From: Polytrichum commune
Taxonomy: Eukaryota > Streptophyta > Polytrichopsida > Polytrichales > Polytrichaceae
NCBI GenBank assembly: GCA_950295325.1
Contig: OX485807.1
Span: forward strand, 6,080,501 to 6,140,500
DNA length: 60,000 nucleotides
Reading direction: 5' to 3'
Shown here: piece after piece, positions 46,430 to 58,384 of the stretch
How the letters are laid out: each line of letters opens with the position of its first letter
Position numbering within the stretch: the first letter of the stretch is position 1
Translations under genes and position numbers: made by a program
The notes under the pieces: model-generated
Told to the model about the DNA's origin: nothing
Database searches by the model: none
What the model saw: only the letters and a program-made list of their open reading frames with translations

Positions 46430-47700
46430 CGTAGAAGTGACCCTTCTTCCTCAATTCAATAACCTATTCCAATGCTACTAAGTTATTATGTATAAAGGGA
46501 CTCAAGGGCGCTTCTCGCGTGCATTCCGTGTTTGTTGTCGTCCTCGTCTCCGGGATTTTTTTACCAAAAAGAATTCTTACATCACAGCGGACTTCACTTC
46601 ACGTAACTTGACTTCATTCGAAGATGGTTAACGTAGAAGGCCCCGGGCTAAATCACATCTATGTTCAGCTGGGGCCCGCCCTTCCCACACCTCTTTCATT
46701 GTCTGGTCTTCTTGTTTGCACCTGTGTGGGAACTCTTTCTTGTTGGGAACCAATGTGACAATGCTTGGTCAAAATTATAGATCTTCAAGTTGACATCACT
46801 TTCATTATTCCCAAGTTAATTGATGGAGTCCCTTCACATGCCAAAGGAGCTTAATGGCTAAAGTGACTGGGTATGGTCACGTTGGTTTCCAACGGGGAAG
46901 AGTTCCCACGCATGTGTGGACATGATGACTGGACAATGAAGGAGGCGTGGAAGGGGCGGGGCCCAACCAAACACAAATGTGATTTAGCCATGGCCACATA
47001 GAAGTGACCCTTGTTTTTCGATAATCAATTGCAATAATCAATTGCAATAATCAATTTATGTATAAGGGACTCAAGGGCACTTCTCAAGTGCATTCCATGT
47101 TTGTTGTGGTCCTCGTCTCCATGATTTTTTACAAAAAATAATTCTTACATCACAACGGACTTCACTTCACATAACTTGACTTGATTCGAAGATGGTTAAC
47201 GTAGAAGGCCCCGGGCTAAATCACATATGTGTTCGGCTAGGCCCTGCCCTTCCCATGCCTCTTTCATTGCCTGGTCTTCTTGTTTGCACATGTGTGGGAA
47301 CTCTTCCTCGTTGGGAACGATTGTGATAATATCCGGTCAAAATTACAAATATTCAAGTTGACATCACTTTCATTATTTTCCAGTGAGTTGATGGAGTTCC
47401 TTCACATGCCAAAGGAGCTTAATGACTTAAGTGACTGGGTATTATCATATTGGTTCCCAATGGGGAAGAGTTCCCACGCAAGTGTGGACATGAAGACTGG
47501 ACAGTGAAGGAGGTGTGGGAGGGACGGGACCCAGTCGAACACATATGTGATTTAGCCCAAGGCACGTACAAGTGACCCTTGTTTGTCAATAATCAATTAC
47601 AATGCTAAGATTATGTATAAGGGACTCAAGGGCCCTTCTCGCGCGCATTCCGTGTTTGTTGTCGTCCTCGTCTCCAAAATTCTTACAAAAAGAATGCACA
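46430..47700 (+). repeat. About 560-bp tandem repeat with internal foldbacks (TRIM-like?)
   Basis: A block with GTATAAGGGACTCAAGGG, GCATTCCGTGTTTGTTGTCG and TCCTCGTCTCC starts near 46490, 47060 and 47614. Between blocks lies a unit with TTAACGTAGAAGGCCCCGGG and a large inverted repeat: the left arm has CTTCCCACACCTCTTTCATTG and GGGAACTCTT, and the right arm has AGAGTTCCCACGCA and CAATGAAGGAGG. The arrangement (block, unit, block, unit, block) is what LTR-mediated tandem duplication of a terminal-repeat element would give. However, no TG..CA ends or primer-binding site are clear. Non-coding. Confidence 0.7.
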
Positions 47701-48179
47701 AGTCCCTTACAGAAGTGCAAGGCCTTAAGTGAGGTGGATGTAGATTATGTCTCAGGAGGGATCTTTAACAAACAAACAAACATTAAAATTGGTGGGTTTC
47801 CATGAAAGCTTGCAAATTCTTGGAGCCATGAGGACGAGATTTGGGAAAATTGAACCTTTGACGTAAGAGCAACAAACTAAATGTAATGGTGTGTTGTCTA
47901 TGTCTAGATTATAGAACACTTTGTTTGGTTTCAATTTATTTATGGACTTGTGATGAGATTCTTGGAAGTTTTAAGGTAATCCTTATGAAATGCTTTCACT
48001 CAAATGAATAAATAAATGAATATTTTGTCACTTCAATGATGACTTATCCTCACTCCTACGGTACGTTTGGCGGTTCTTGGGAGGAAGTCGTATGTTATTA
48101 ACTTACAATCGAAAATGACTTGCCATGCCATGTAAATTCAGCCGTTTACACATTCTTTTAAGGGCGTGTGTGTGAAATT

Positions 48180-48900
48180 AGGACTAGAGCTTTGTAGTGT
48201 CAACGTAAACTCATCCATTGGGAAGATGAAAACGTATTGACCACTTCTTTAGTTTGGTATTTCATCCACACGATTTTATTGCAAAACGACTTCAAAAGTT
48301 CAAAATTAGTCCAGTTGGGGGGATTTGGCTATCAGCCCTATAGGAGGTTTGTTTGTATCAGAACTCCTTAGTCCACGATGGATGGGTTTAGTACGTGAAC
48401 AATGTCATGAAATTTCCACAAAGCTTCGCAGTGTCTACCCTAAGCACGTCCATTGGGACGGTGAAAACGTGATGACCACTCTTATAACATGAAATGTTCT
48501 ATTTTAAGACAACAAATTATTCCAAATATTATTTTTGAGACCTCTTGATTGATCTAGTTGGAATGAATCAAACCTCAACAATGTAGAGACCTTGTGAAGT
48601 TATGAGAACCCCTTCAGCCACTTCGTGGATGGATATATGCAGACCACAAAGCCAAACTAGCTGATGGTGATATGAAACGTGGATAGCAAATGACACGTCA
48701 TGCCAAGGATTTATGTCATGCAAGTAATCGAAAGTGAGAAGCATTGGAAATCTTGACAACTAGAAGATTTGTTTTCATAGCAAAATTTGACGTCGGAATT
48801 GACATAAGACTCCCCTTGGATTAGTCTAGTGAGAGAACATAGAATGAACTTAACCAGTAATATGTAGGGGGTGGGGTTCTCCCTAGACCCCTTACTTGTG
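48180..48900 (-). repeat. Repeat family D, three units in tandem
   Basis: Units centred near 48320, 48580 and 48840 each carry a TCTAGTTGG/TCCAGTTGG block, then a GGTTTGT or CTCAAC block and a CCCCTT/CTCCTTAGTCCACGATGG block. Spacing is about 260 bases. Reverse of the copy at 38885. Confidence 0.5.
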
Positions 48901-49224
48901 TGGCACGAATTCTAAGCCCTTGACACACACATTACAACATTAAAAGCATCACCTCTTTTTAAATATATACAACAATTATGAGGTAATCTTGCTTTATCAC
49001 GGTGTGTGAGGGTTTGCATGTCGATAGGAATCAATGGTTTTCTTGGTCCACTCTCCACGTAAGGCTAAGCCTAATTGACCGACGCAAAGTTGATGAGCCC
49101 GGATTTCAATTGGGATGCCTTTGGGAGGGAGTCGGGATCCAATGGAAGTTGTTGGTCATGGCCATTGGTCAGGTGCATAAAGGGGCCTTGGGTCGCATCA
49201 TGTTTTCCTCCATAGTACGTATAC

Positions 49225-49360
49225 GCAATGCTTTCAATGGCTTGGGCTTCGTGGCATCTAGGTAAGCCCATTCATCGTGGGTGACACGGGGCTCTAGTGA
49301 AAGAAAAACAAGCCTTTTGTAGGTTGAGGGTTCTACTAGACTAACTTGACAAAGTATCTC
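49225..49360 (+). repeat. Repeat family D copy
   Basis: GGCTTGGGCTTCGTGGCATC, AAGCCCATTCATCGTGGGTG, GGGGCTCTAGTGAAAG and TTGAGGGTTCTACTAGACTA match the family core. An open frame at 49002-49265 overlaps it and is not supported as a gene. Confidence 0.5.
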
Positions 49361-49364
49361 ATGT

Positions 49365-50825
49365 CATTCTACAGTCCACAATAAAGAAAAGAAAAGAAAA
49401 GAAAATTTTGTTGTGTCACACCAACATGCAATGTCTGTTTGCTGACCCCCTACCCATGATCTCGTGGTCACAGGGGTGGCTTAATGGCTATTTGTAATCG
49501 GTGGACTGTCTATTAGTTCTAAGACTAGTAGGGTTGATAGTTTTAAACTAGTAGTATCAGGGCTTGTTTCTTTTCCAAAATCCTTTTGTTTGGGATGATA
49601 TGCGTCAAGTTTTTGATGACAATCTATGAGGAGTTCATTCGCTTATTGACTATGTATTGTGAAATCTTGATGTCTATTAGTGGTTGGTGTATGTATGGAG
49701 CCTCATAATGATTTTTTTTATTTTTTTATTTTTTTTTTGGGGGGGGGGGGGGAGGGGACATTTCAACCTTGTTGTACTAGCAAGGGTTGTAGTATTGTGT
49801 ATTTATCTACTTTTCAGATTGTGGCAGCCTCAGGGTATTTATTCTTGCAATATGTAAATTCAAAGATTGGTACTCTAAGGTTGAGATTAGGTGTGTATGA
49901 TGGTTTGACATTTGATGGTGTGCCTAATTTACATAGGATATTGGGACGTACTAGTCTAGGTGGGCATTTACATCTTAGTAGGTAGGAGCGAGGCTAGGAC
50001 ATGAGCATGAGCAAGGGGCCTATATTCATAGACCTACCTTGTTTTCATGGGCTTACCCAAAAAATTTATTTATGGGAAACCTACAATATTGATGAATTTT
50101 GAACATGTTGTCTGTAAAAATTGTAACTAGAAATTCCAACCTTATTAGCCCTTCTAGAATGTACATCATTTTATTGTTATTATAATTATCATTCATTTAG
50201 AGCTTGAAATATATATTTTCATTCATACTAAGATTTAAAATTATTTGAAATTATACAAAAACCAAATATTGAAATATAAATAACTTTATCCATATATAAT
50301 GCTAGTCTAAATTTATTTATAGATTGCAAAAAATAACATGCATGTCACTTGCCAAAGTTTTAGCCTCTCTAATATCGAGGGGGGTTGGGGCATTCAACAT
50401 AGTCCATGCAACACCCGCATGGGTGTACAAAAAAAACACATGATCATAGTTTGAGGGAAGCTAGCATGTGAGCTATGAGCGGTGAGTAGTGAGCAATAAC
50501 TTGAGATATATGTTTTCATTTTTAGAATAAAATCCATAAAATTTGAATAATTTGATTATAAATGGAATGCAAGGGGAAATTTGACATTCAAAAAATGAAC
50601 CCCCTATTACTGTGGAATTCATGCTCCACATTTTATCAAGGGGTCTAATACAATGTAATCGACCTAACGTTTATAGATCTAGAAATAAGCCTTAATATAT
50701 TATTGTAGCCTGATTGTTAGTAAATGGGCCCAAAAAATAGCTACAATTACCTACCTATATTGAAAGTTCATAAGATTTATATATTGACAATGTATTAACA
50801 TCATATCTTGATTATATATTAATGA
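49365..50825. other. No gene recognised
   Basis: AT-rich with a poly-T/poly-G junction near 49710-49752. No gene or repeat partner was identified. Confidence 0.45.
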
Positions 50826-52499
50826 CTATTAGTGCTCAACAATAATTACAACACTATATGATTTGGGTATGATGTGCAGGACCTTGGTACAATTTAAAGT
50901 TATAGTTGCATACATGAAGGTGTTCACCATCGTGTAGTCAATCTTGCATAAATACATGAATACGTGATACACATTTGTTTGTAGTATGACCCATTGCCGT
51001 TTCTTCCCCACTGTGGCATACGTTGTAAGTGTTGTACCCTCCCATTTGTTCTTATGCTTTGCATTTAGATTGGTTTAAGTTGTCTTGGAGTACCAGGTGT
51101 AGGGTGGGTGTTTGAATTATATGGAACTTAGGTAACATAATGTAATGAAGGAGTGTTTAAGTTGAATTCCAACATGTTTATGGAGTTGAAACCAATATCT
51201 TTCACATTAAATATCTCACCCCAAGGTTCACTTACAAATGAAATACCTCATCCCTAATCCACTTTTTCTTTCAATTTGAGAAAGGTTTTGAATATTCTTT
51301 CATCCGTATGATGTAAGTCATGAGAATTTGACCTTGCAACATGCGTTATTGAAGCTAGGGAGATGATCGCATGTAGATTTTCCAACAAATTGTCGTTTAA
51401 GTCATAAGGTAAGCACAAATACTATCATTTTTTCTTTCTTCTTCTAAATTTTAGGATTGTGATTTGTACATCTACATCTACTTTGATATTATCGATAGGC
51501 ATTTTATTTTTAGACAACAACATATACTAGTGATCAATTACCCCCCCCCCCTTTCATACATTATGTACATGTATACCTCTAAAATTACCCTTTTATAAAC
51601 TTATGTTATTTAATTTGTGGTGTTCAAAGAACATAATTACCTCCCCCAAGAAAATCATATTTGATTTATACAAAACTAGGTGAAACAATACCCCTTCCAT
51701 ATGTATACTTGTATACTTGTAAGCCAAATTTTCAATAAGAGCTAGCTACTAGATTGTATTGTATATATTTTGTGTATGTTATATTAGGTTGTTGGATGCA
51801 AGTAAATATGTTCCGGAATAACAAAAGTTTTTATTCAAAAACTAATATTTGCAACAAGTAAACCATCCCAACAATATTTATCTCCCAAACTGTTTAAGTA
51901 ATGATATGATCAATGAAATTGACAAACAATGGTCTTATGTATAATAATTGGGTGCAATTAAATCAAGATCACGCACATAATACCCCCCAAATAAATACCT
52001 TCTTAATGCATGTGCATACCACAACACATATTAATTGGACCCAAATAATCTTGAGCCTTCTGAGGCACAAATCCATAGTGTTAAGATCTTCTACCTAGGA
52101 TGAGACTTCATGGCATTAGCAAACCTCTTGGGATCTTCACACCAAACAACAAACTTCAATTTCAAGGATGTCCAATCATGGCCTTTACATAATAGATCCC
52201 CTTTTAGCCAAAATTTGTAATTCACAATATGCATGATTGCACATATCAAGTTGTCTACTCTAGCTTTGTACATGCAAGTCATCTTGTTGCCATATTCTTG
52301 AAGCCACTTGTTGTGCATCATTTTTGCAAGGTTGCATGTTGGCATCTCCACAAGTTCATCTATTGTCATATCCTACAAACACCACAAGAATTGTAGAAGA
52401 CTGTATATATCTCTTATATGGCAGGGAAGAATAATATTCAAGAATATGTTTGGTGACAAAACCACACTTCCATTTTTATTTATTATAATAATAATAATT

Positions 52500-53330
52500 T
52501 AATTAGTAGGCTCCTCAAAGGTTTTTTTTTTCATTTGAAAAGATGAGGTTGAATGTGTGGTTGAGGGAAGGCAATGCATTGAGTGTCTTGAGCATCCACT
52601 CATGTTAGTATATTTGGTACCTATATGAAGGCTTGAGGCCTGGTTTGGTCCACCAGCCCTCAAGTGTTGACCTTTGGAAATCATCTTGTAGACTAGGAAA
52701 AAGAACAAAAAGACCAAAAAATAAATTAAAAAATGAGTGGAAATGTAGTTTCGGTGATGAAATCACATTTCTACTTATTAAATTTGTTTGTTTGTTTTCT
52801 TTTTTCTTTCTTTCTAGTTCAAAGGTCCTCATAGGGGTGTTTTCTTGTTTGAATAATTGAGGTTGAATGTGTGGTTGAATGAAGGGGATGGGTTAAGTGC
52901 CCTTGAGCCTCCCCTAACCTTAGTATATTGGGTACTTGTATATGAAAGCTTGAGGTTAGGTTTGGTCCATCAACCCTCAAGTGTTGACCCATTGGGAATG
53001 TAATTTTGGTGATAGAACCACATTTCCACATATTTTGCTTCGTTAATCTTTGAATTTTTAAAATTTTGCAAGCATCATAGAGGGTTGATTTTCCATTTCA
53101 ATAGTTTGGGGTTGAATATGTGGTTGAATGAGAGGGATGGCTTCAATGCTCTTGAGCCTCCCCTTCCCTTACTATATTGGGTAGTTTACAAAGCCCCCTG
53201 AATTTGGTCCACTAATCCTCAAGTTTGACCTCAAAATCTAGTGGCAACTAAAAAAATCAAATTAAAAGATAGAGCATAATGACTAAAAATTTAGTTTTCG
53301 TGACAAAATTCCATTTCCACTCATTTTGCT
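52500..53330 (+). repeat. Satellite of three units (about 250-315 bp)
   Basis: GAGGTTGAATGTGTGGTTGA or a variant starts at about 52545, 52859 and 53108. Each unit ends with TTTGGTCCACCAGCCCTCAAG-like sequence and AAATCACATTTC-like sequence. It lies inside the region of the broken MULE relic. Confidence 0.75.
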
Positions 53331-53373
53331 ATTCATTTTTAAATTTATGTTCAGTCCCTATGTTTGTTCAGAG

Positions 53374-54200
53374 TGTGCCTCTTAGAAAACCCTTGGGAGT
53401 TGTAAATTATAGTTCCATTAATAGAACTACAATTTATAATTTTGAAGGAAACCCCATATTCTTGCTAGAAAAGTCCAATTTTTTTGAAACTTTGAACCAA
53501 ACTTTGATTTCTGGAGATGGTTCACCTCCTCTTATGTGCCTCTTAGAGCCTTATGATTTATAAATTCTAGTTCGTGGAATAAAATTACAATCTATAATAA
53601 TTTACAAGATTAAGGAAAACCCCTTAGATTCTTGCTGGATAGTTCAATTCTTTTGAAACTTTGAGCCAAGCTTTTATTTTTGGACATGGCTCACGTCCTC
53701 ATATGTGCCTCTTACTCTTATGAGTTATGAATTGTATTTCGTTTAATGGAAATACAATTTACAACAATCTACAAGATTAAGGGAAACCCTAGATTTTCAT
53801 TGGAAAGTCCCGTTCTTTTGAAACTATGATTTTTGGACATGGTTCACCTCCTTGCGTGAGCCTCTCAAAAGTATCCTTAGGAGTTGTAAATTGTAGTCTC
53901 GTTAACAAAACTACAATTTACAACAATCTACAAGATTAAGGGAAACCCTAAATTGTTGGTGGAATGTCTAGTTCTTTTGGAACTTTGAACCAAACTCTGA
54001 TTTTTGCACATGGTTTGCTGCCTCTTGTGTGCCTCTTAGAGTATCCTTAGGAATTGTAAACTATAGTTATGTTAATGGATCTACAATTTACAACAATTTA
54101 CAAGATTAAGGGAAACCTTGGATTCTATGTGGAAATTCCATATCTTTCAAAACTTTGAGCCATACTCTGAATTTTGCAATGGATCCGTGTTGTCATGGGA
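53374..54200 (+). repeat. Satellite of five units (about 150-172 bp), each with a hairpin
   Basis: Units begin near TGTGCCTCTTA (or a variant) at 53374, 53535, 53704, 53856 and 54028. Each has GTTGTAAATTGTAGT and its complement ACTACAATTTACAAC around a short loop, then ACAAGATTAAGGGAAACCCT, TTCTTTTGAAACTTTGA and a GGACATGGTTCACCTCCT end. It splits the MULE relic between 54273 and 52369. Confidence 0.82.
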
Positions 54201-56904
54201 CACGACGAGAAGATTTTGGGGGACATTGAAATTGACACAATTTAGTCTATGAGAGTCATTTTTTTGCATCCTTTAATACCTTTTGCTACCTCCAAAATGT
54301 CTCTCTCCTTCCAAATGAGGCTCTTTGTCATGAAATTTGGTAGCATACCTATCAATAAAATTTTCAAATACTATAGTGGACAGTTGATATCTAGTTGCAT
54401 GAAGCAACAACTCCATCTTGTTTGGACCCTTTTCAATTCTACCTTTTTCCAAGAACTCCAAGTACCATGATTGTTGAACCAATGCTCTAGCCAAGTCATC
54501 AACAATTGCATCAAAAAGGTCTATGCCATTTTTACCCGACATCGCATGTCATTTATGATGGATGGTCTCTAGGAGGTTGTAGGTGGGTATGTTGGCGTCT
54601 TCATCCAGTGTCATGTCTTAATTGAGCACAACAATTAAATGACATCACTAAAAAAACAAGTTTAAAAACAAGGATTGGGCAAGGGTTAGGTGGTGGCCTT
54701 TTAGAACCAATGGCATACCCCCATTGGGCAAAATGAAAGCTCTAGATTTTGAGCTAGTGCATCATGACAAACTTCCTGTTTGTACTACATGCACTTGATA
54801 TCTCCAACCACTCCTCAAGCTTTAGATTTTTTGCAATTCCTTCATCCAATGTCTTGGATTGCTTCTAGTCATAAACTGATTCATTAAATTCCTTCAAAAA
54901 GCAGGGAGCAATGTGTTTTTGATGTTGTTCCATATTGCCCCCAATAGATATTACATGTTCTTTCCATGCCTTGCATTGGGCCTGCGGGATAGACCACACT
55001 GCACTCCAATTGGCTTGAGCATATTTGGCCATGAATCCACCGAAACATAGCTTTGGGACTTGATGAAGTTTCATGCACTCTATCATTGAGTACCGGATGC
55101 AACATTGCCCAAACATTGTGTCTCCAGATTGCATGTTGCGCATTGTGATAGTGAAAACAAACATGTCGTTAGGGTTATACACGTGGCAAAACATGATTGT
55201 CCACCCTTACATCCTTTTCATATGGTTAGACATGAGCCATGTGTCCTCCAAAGAGCCTCCATGTTGCATATGTTTGACTAGGTCCATGCCATAGTGAAGT
55301 CCAGTGATGCTCATCTTGAAGATGTACACAACTTGCGACCCTTTCCCAAGAGCTATCCTCGATGTAGTCTACCTTGTTCGTGTGCTTGAGCTCTAGAATA
55401 TGATCACTACTACCTTTTAGAGCATACTGAGAGTTGAAAAATGAAACATGGTTGCTAACATTAGGAGACGTAATTATCCTAAATCGGCGTGGCCTTTCTC
55501 ATTGAGTTTTTTGGCATCATGTCCTTTGCTTGCGGGGCGGGGGCGGGGGGTGGGGGCACTAGCGGTACTTTAGAAATGACATGTGATATAAATATAGGGT
55601 ATTTAATATTCATTCAAGGTAAAATTTTAAAATTCTATATAAAATATAAGGGGCAAATTAATGTTGGGAACCAATCATAAAGAAAATACCATGCAATATA
55701 ACATGTGTAAGGGACCACATTTTGCTTCATCAAAGAAGATGAAGGGCTCAATTTTATTCCATGAAGGTTTCTCTTCATTAAGGATACTTTGAACTCCATT
55801 ATGTTTAAACGTTGACACGAAAGGGTATATTTGAGATGATATTTGATGTTTGAAATTCTTTTGCAAATGGTGTATGAACTCTTGCTATCTTGCAAATGTT
55901 GGACAATTGTGTTTCTTAACACACTACTTGCATTCTCCATTACAATCATGTTGGTGTGATAAATTTTTATTGTGTTTTCTTCTTGCCATACCACAACAAT
56001 GCAATCCCATTATTAAAATGTCAATTCATAATGCACCCCCCCGGCTAAAAATTAAAATCTATTAAAAATATGTAAGAAAAATAGGAAATTTAATATTAAA
56101 TGCATTCTAGATTTAAAAATAATTGATTGTCGCAAGTGTCTCCAAAAATTAACTATGAGTGCCCCCCCCCCCTCGGGCTCCCTTGAATCTTGGCGGACAT
56201 GTTTTCTCAACATCAAGAGCAATGGCCAAAAACATGCCGCATGGGGTTTGTTGGACTTCCTCTTTTACCAACTTCTTCATGATGTCCATGGTCACCCTGC
56301 ATTCACTTTATGAAACACGATGATCATGAACATCCATATGGGACACATGATTTATTTACCCCATGCATGTAATGAACAATGTAGAACATTCTTGTAGTGC
56401 ATGGGCTTAGTCAAACAACATTTACACGCAAAGGTCGATCTTTTGTGGAACTCCCTAAATATGCTTGTTGGTGGGTTTTTGGCAACAACCACCCACAATG
56501 TGATGTTTGGCGAAATGTGGGATTACATGAAGCTGCTAGAATTGTTGCCACACACCATATGACCCACACATGTGGCATACTGAAAGATGAGTTTGTGGTT
56601 GTTTTTTGATGTTGTTGGTCTTTGTGATAGTCCATACATGGCCATCATAGCACTTGTCCATCCCAACAAACATGTTCATGAAGCATGTGGATGTGTACAA
56701 CATAGGGCGCAATTTGAATATGATGTCGCCATTGAATTCCCGAGGCAATAATTTAACAAAGTGACGCTCGATTTGATCAAAGTCAAGATCTTTGATTAAG
56801 TTGGTCTTGCCTAGGCCTCCTTTGGCAACTCCAGAAGTGATTTGAAGAGTTGGACGTCATCATCTCCATCATCGAGTTTTGCAGAATGAACTTGTGGCTA
56901 AAAC

Positions 56905-56911
56905 AACTTTA

Positions 56912-56942
<31 letters not shown>
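56905..56942 (+). repeat. (ATAC)n microsatellite
   Basis: About eight uninterrupted ATAC repeats. Confidence 0.95.
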
Positions 56943-56943
<1 letters not shown>

Positions 56944-57169
56944 GATGCTAGACAAACATATTTTTCTTTGCAACCTTCAAATATGTGGCCATTGCAAGCC
57001 AGGTACTCAACTGATGCCTCAACCATATAGTAGCGCATTGATTACTTGCATAGCTTATCAAGTTTCTTAGGTTTAGAGATTTCAGGTTAGATAACAAGTT
57101 TCATTTCGTGAAGTTATTTGAGTTGACAAGGACAAACAAATTTATAACTGTCATGCTTATTTACATCTA

Positions 57170-57880
57170 CTAGCCTTTGAGGTGGACTCTAAGACCATGG
57201 CCATTTTTGGCCATGGTCTTGAGGCTTTTGAGTTAGGAGCATGCATCAAAGTGTTAGTACTCACTAATGCTATCAATGTGTTCAATTTTAAAATATCGAC
57301 TTGCCTTTGAGGTGGATTCACATACCATGGTTGTTGTTGGCCAAGCTCTTGAGGCTCGACTCATGAGCATGCATCAAAGTGTCAATATTCACCAATGCTA
57401 TGAGTGTGTTCAATTTTAAATATCTATTAGTTTCTCTGAAATATTCTTAGACCATGCTGGCCACGGTCTTCATGCGTGCCTCAGAACCATGCCTTGAGGT
57501 GTCAATGATCACCAATGCTATGACTATCTTCTATTTCAAATATTTATTAGCCTCCAAGGTGGATTCTCAGACCATGACTCAAGGCGTTAGTGATCACCAA
57601 TGCTATCATTGTCTTTAATTTTAAATATCTATTTAGCCTCTCAAATGGACTCTCAAACCATGGTTGTTGTCGGCCAAGCTTTTGAAGCTTGCCTCAAGAA
57701 CATACATCAAATGTCAATGATCCCCAAAGCTATGATTTATTTTCTATTTTGAATATATCTATTAGCCTCCTTCAGGTGCCAATTATGCTTAAGGCTATCA
57801 TTGTGCTCTTTTTAAAATATATATTACCATGGAGGTGGATTCTCAAATCATGGCCGTTGTTGGCCAAGCCTCAAGTGCTT
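57170..57880 (+). repeat. Satellite of about six to seven units (about 70-130 bp)
   Basis: AGCCTTTGAGGTGGACTC or a variant recurs near 57172, 57303, 57426, 57548, 57631, 57759 and 57826. The shared parts are ACCATGGCC, TTGGCCAAGC, CTTGAGGC, CATCAAAGTGTCAAT and CACCAATGCTAT. The first unit contains a GGCCATTTTTGGCC palindrome. Confidence 0.72.
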
Positions 57881-57954
57881 GACCAACGTGTCACCTATGG
57901 GGTATATCTCCTCTTGAGGTGAGGACGTCCACAAATAAATAATCGCTACGAGTG

Positions 57955-58380
57955 TTTGCAAAACGTTGTTGGCAATGTTGGGGTGCACTACCAAACTCGT
58001 GAGGCAAGCCACAAGGGGGTGGCAAATAGTGGCCAACTCCTTGGGGGGCACCTCATAAGCAAGTATAGGTCTTCCAAAGGCCAGGACCTCCCAAAGAAAA
58101 GTAACTTGACTTGTTGCAAAACAATGTTGGCAATGCCGGGGGACACTACCAACCTCGTGAGGCAAGCCTCAAGGGGATGGCCGGCAAAGTCCAACTCCTT
58201 AGAGAGCACCACATCAACATTATATATGACTTGCAAAGGCGAGGACCCTTCCCCTTCCCCACCTCATGAGGACACTCCCAACCTTATGAAGCAAGCCACA
58301 AGGGGATGGCCAACAATAGCCAACTTCTTGAAGGCAACCTCATAAGCAAATATATGACCTCCAAAGGCGAGGACCTCCCT
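57955..58380 (+). repeat. Satellite of three units (about 130-160 bp)
   Basis: GTTGGCAATG, CACTACCAACCTCGTGAGGC, AAGCCACAAGGGGATGG, CCAACTCCTT and CCAAAGGCGAGGACCTCC recur three times. A 129-residue open frame (57956-58345) follows the repeat period and is probably not a gene. Confidence 0.72.
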
Positions 58381-58384
58381 ATCA

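Larger units (their letters stand above)
50829..56880 (-). mobile_element. Shattered Mutator-like (MULE) transposase relic
   Basis: Coding-like fragments lie on the minus strand in N- to C-terminal order: an acidic LDDGDDD..LFKSLLELPKEA piece (about 56790-56870); FNGDIIFKLRP..VGMDKCYDGHVW and a following frame (56411-56748); a core at 54865-55194 with FGGFMAKYAQANWSAV, which resembles the MULE transposase core; 54273-54542; 52091-52369 (EMPTCNLAKMMHNKWLQE..); and 50829-51011, whose NVYHVFMYLCKIDY resembles the end of a SWIM-type zinc finger with its Cys/His lost. The pieces are separated by satellites (52440-54200) and frameshifts. Family assignment rests on remembered similarity to plant MULE proteins, so it is moderate. 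No terminal repeats were identified. Confidence 0.55.

Noticed and set aside
49002-49265. 87-codon plus-strand frame as a gene
   Set aside because: It overlaps a family D repeat, has an equally open antisense frame and no recognisable domain.
57956-58345. 129-codon frame
   Set aside because: It repeats with the satellite period and has antisense frames of similar length.
57170-58380. Possible CRISPR-like array
   Set aside because: Units are long, diverged and contiguous without unique spacers, the genome is eukaryotic, and no cas genes occur.
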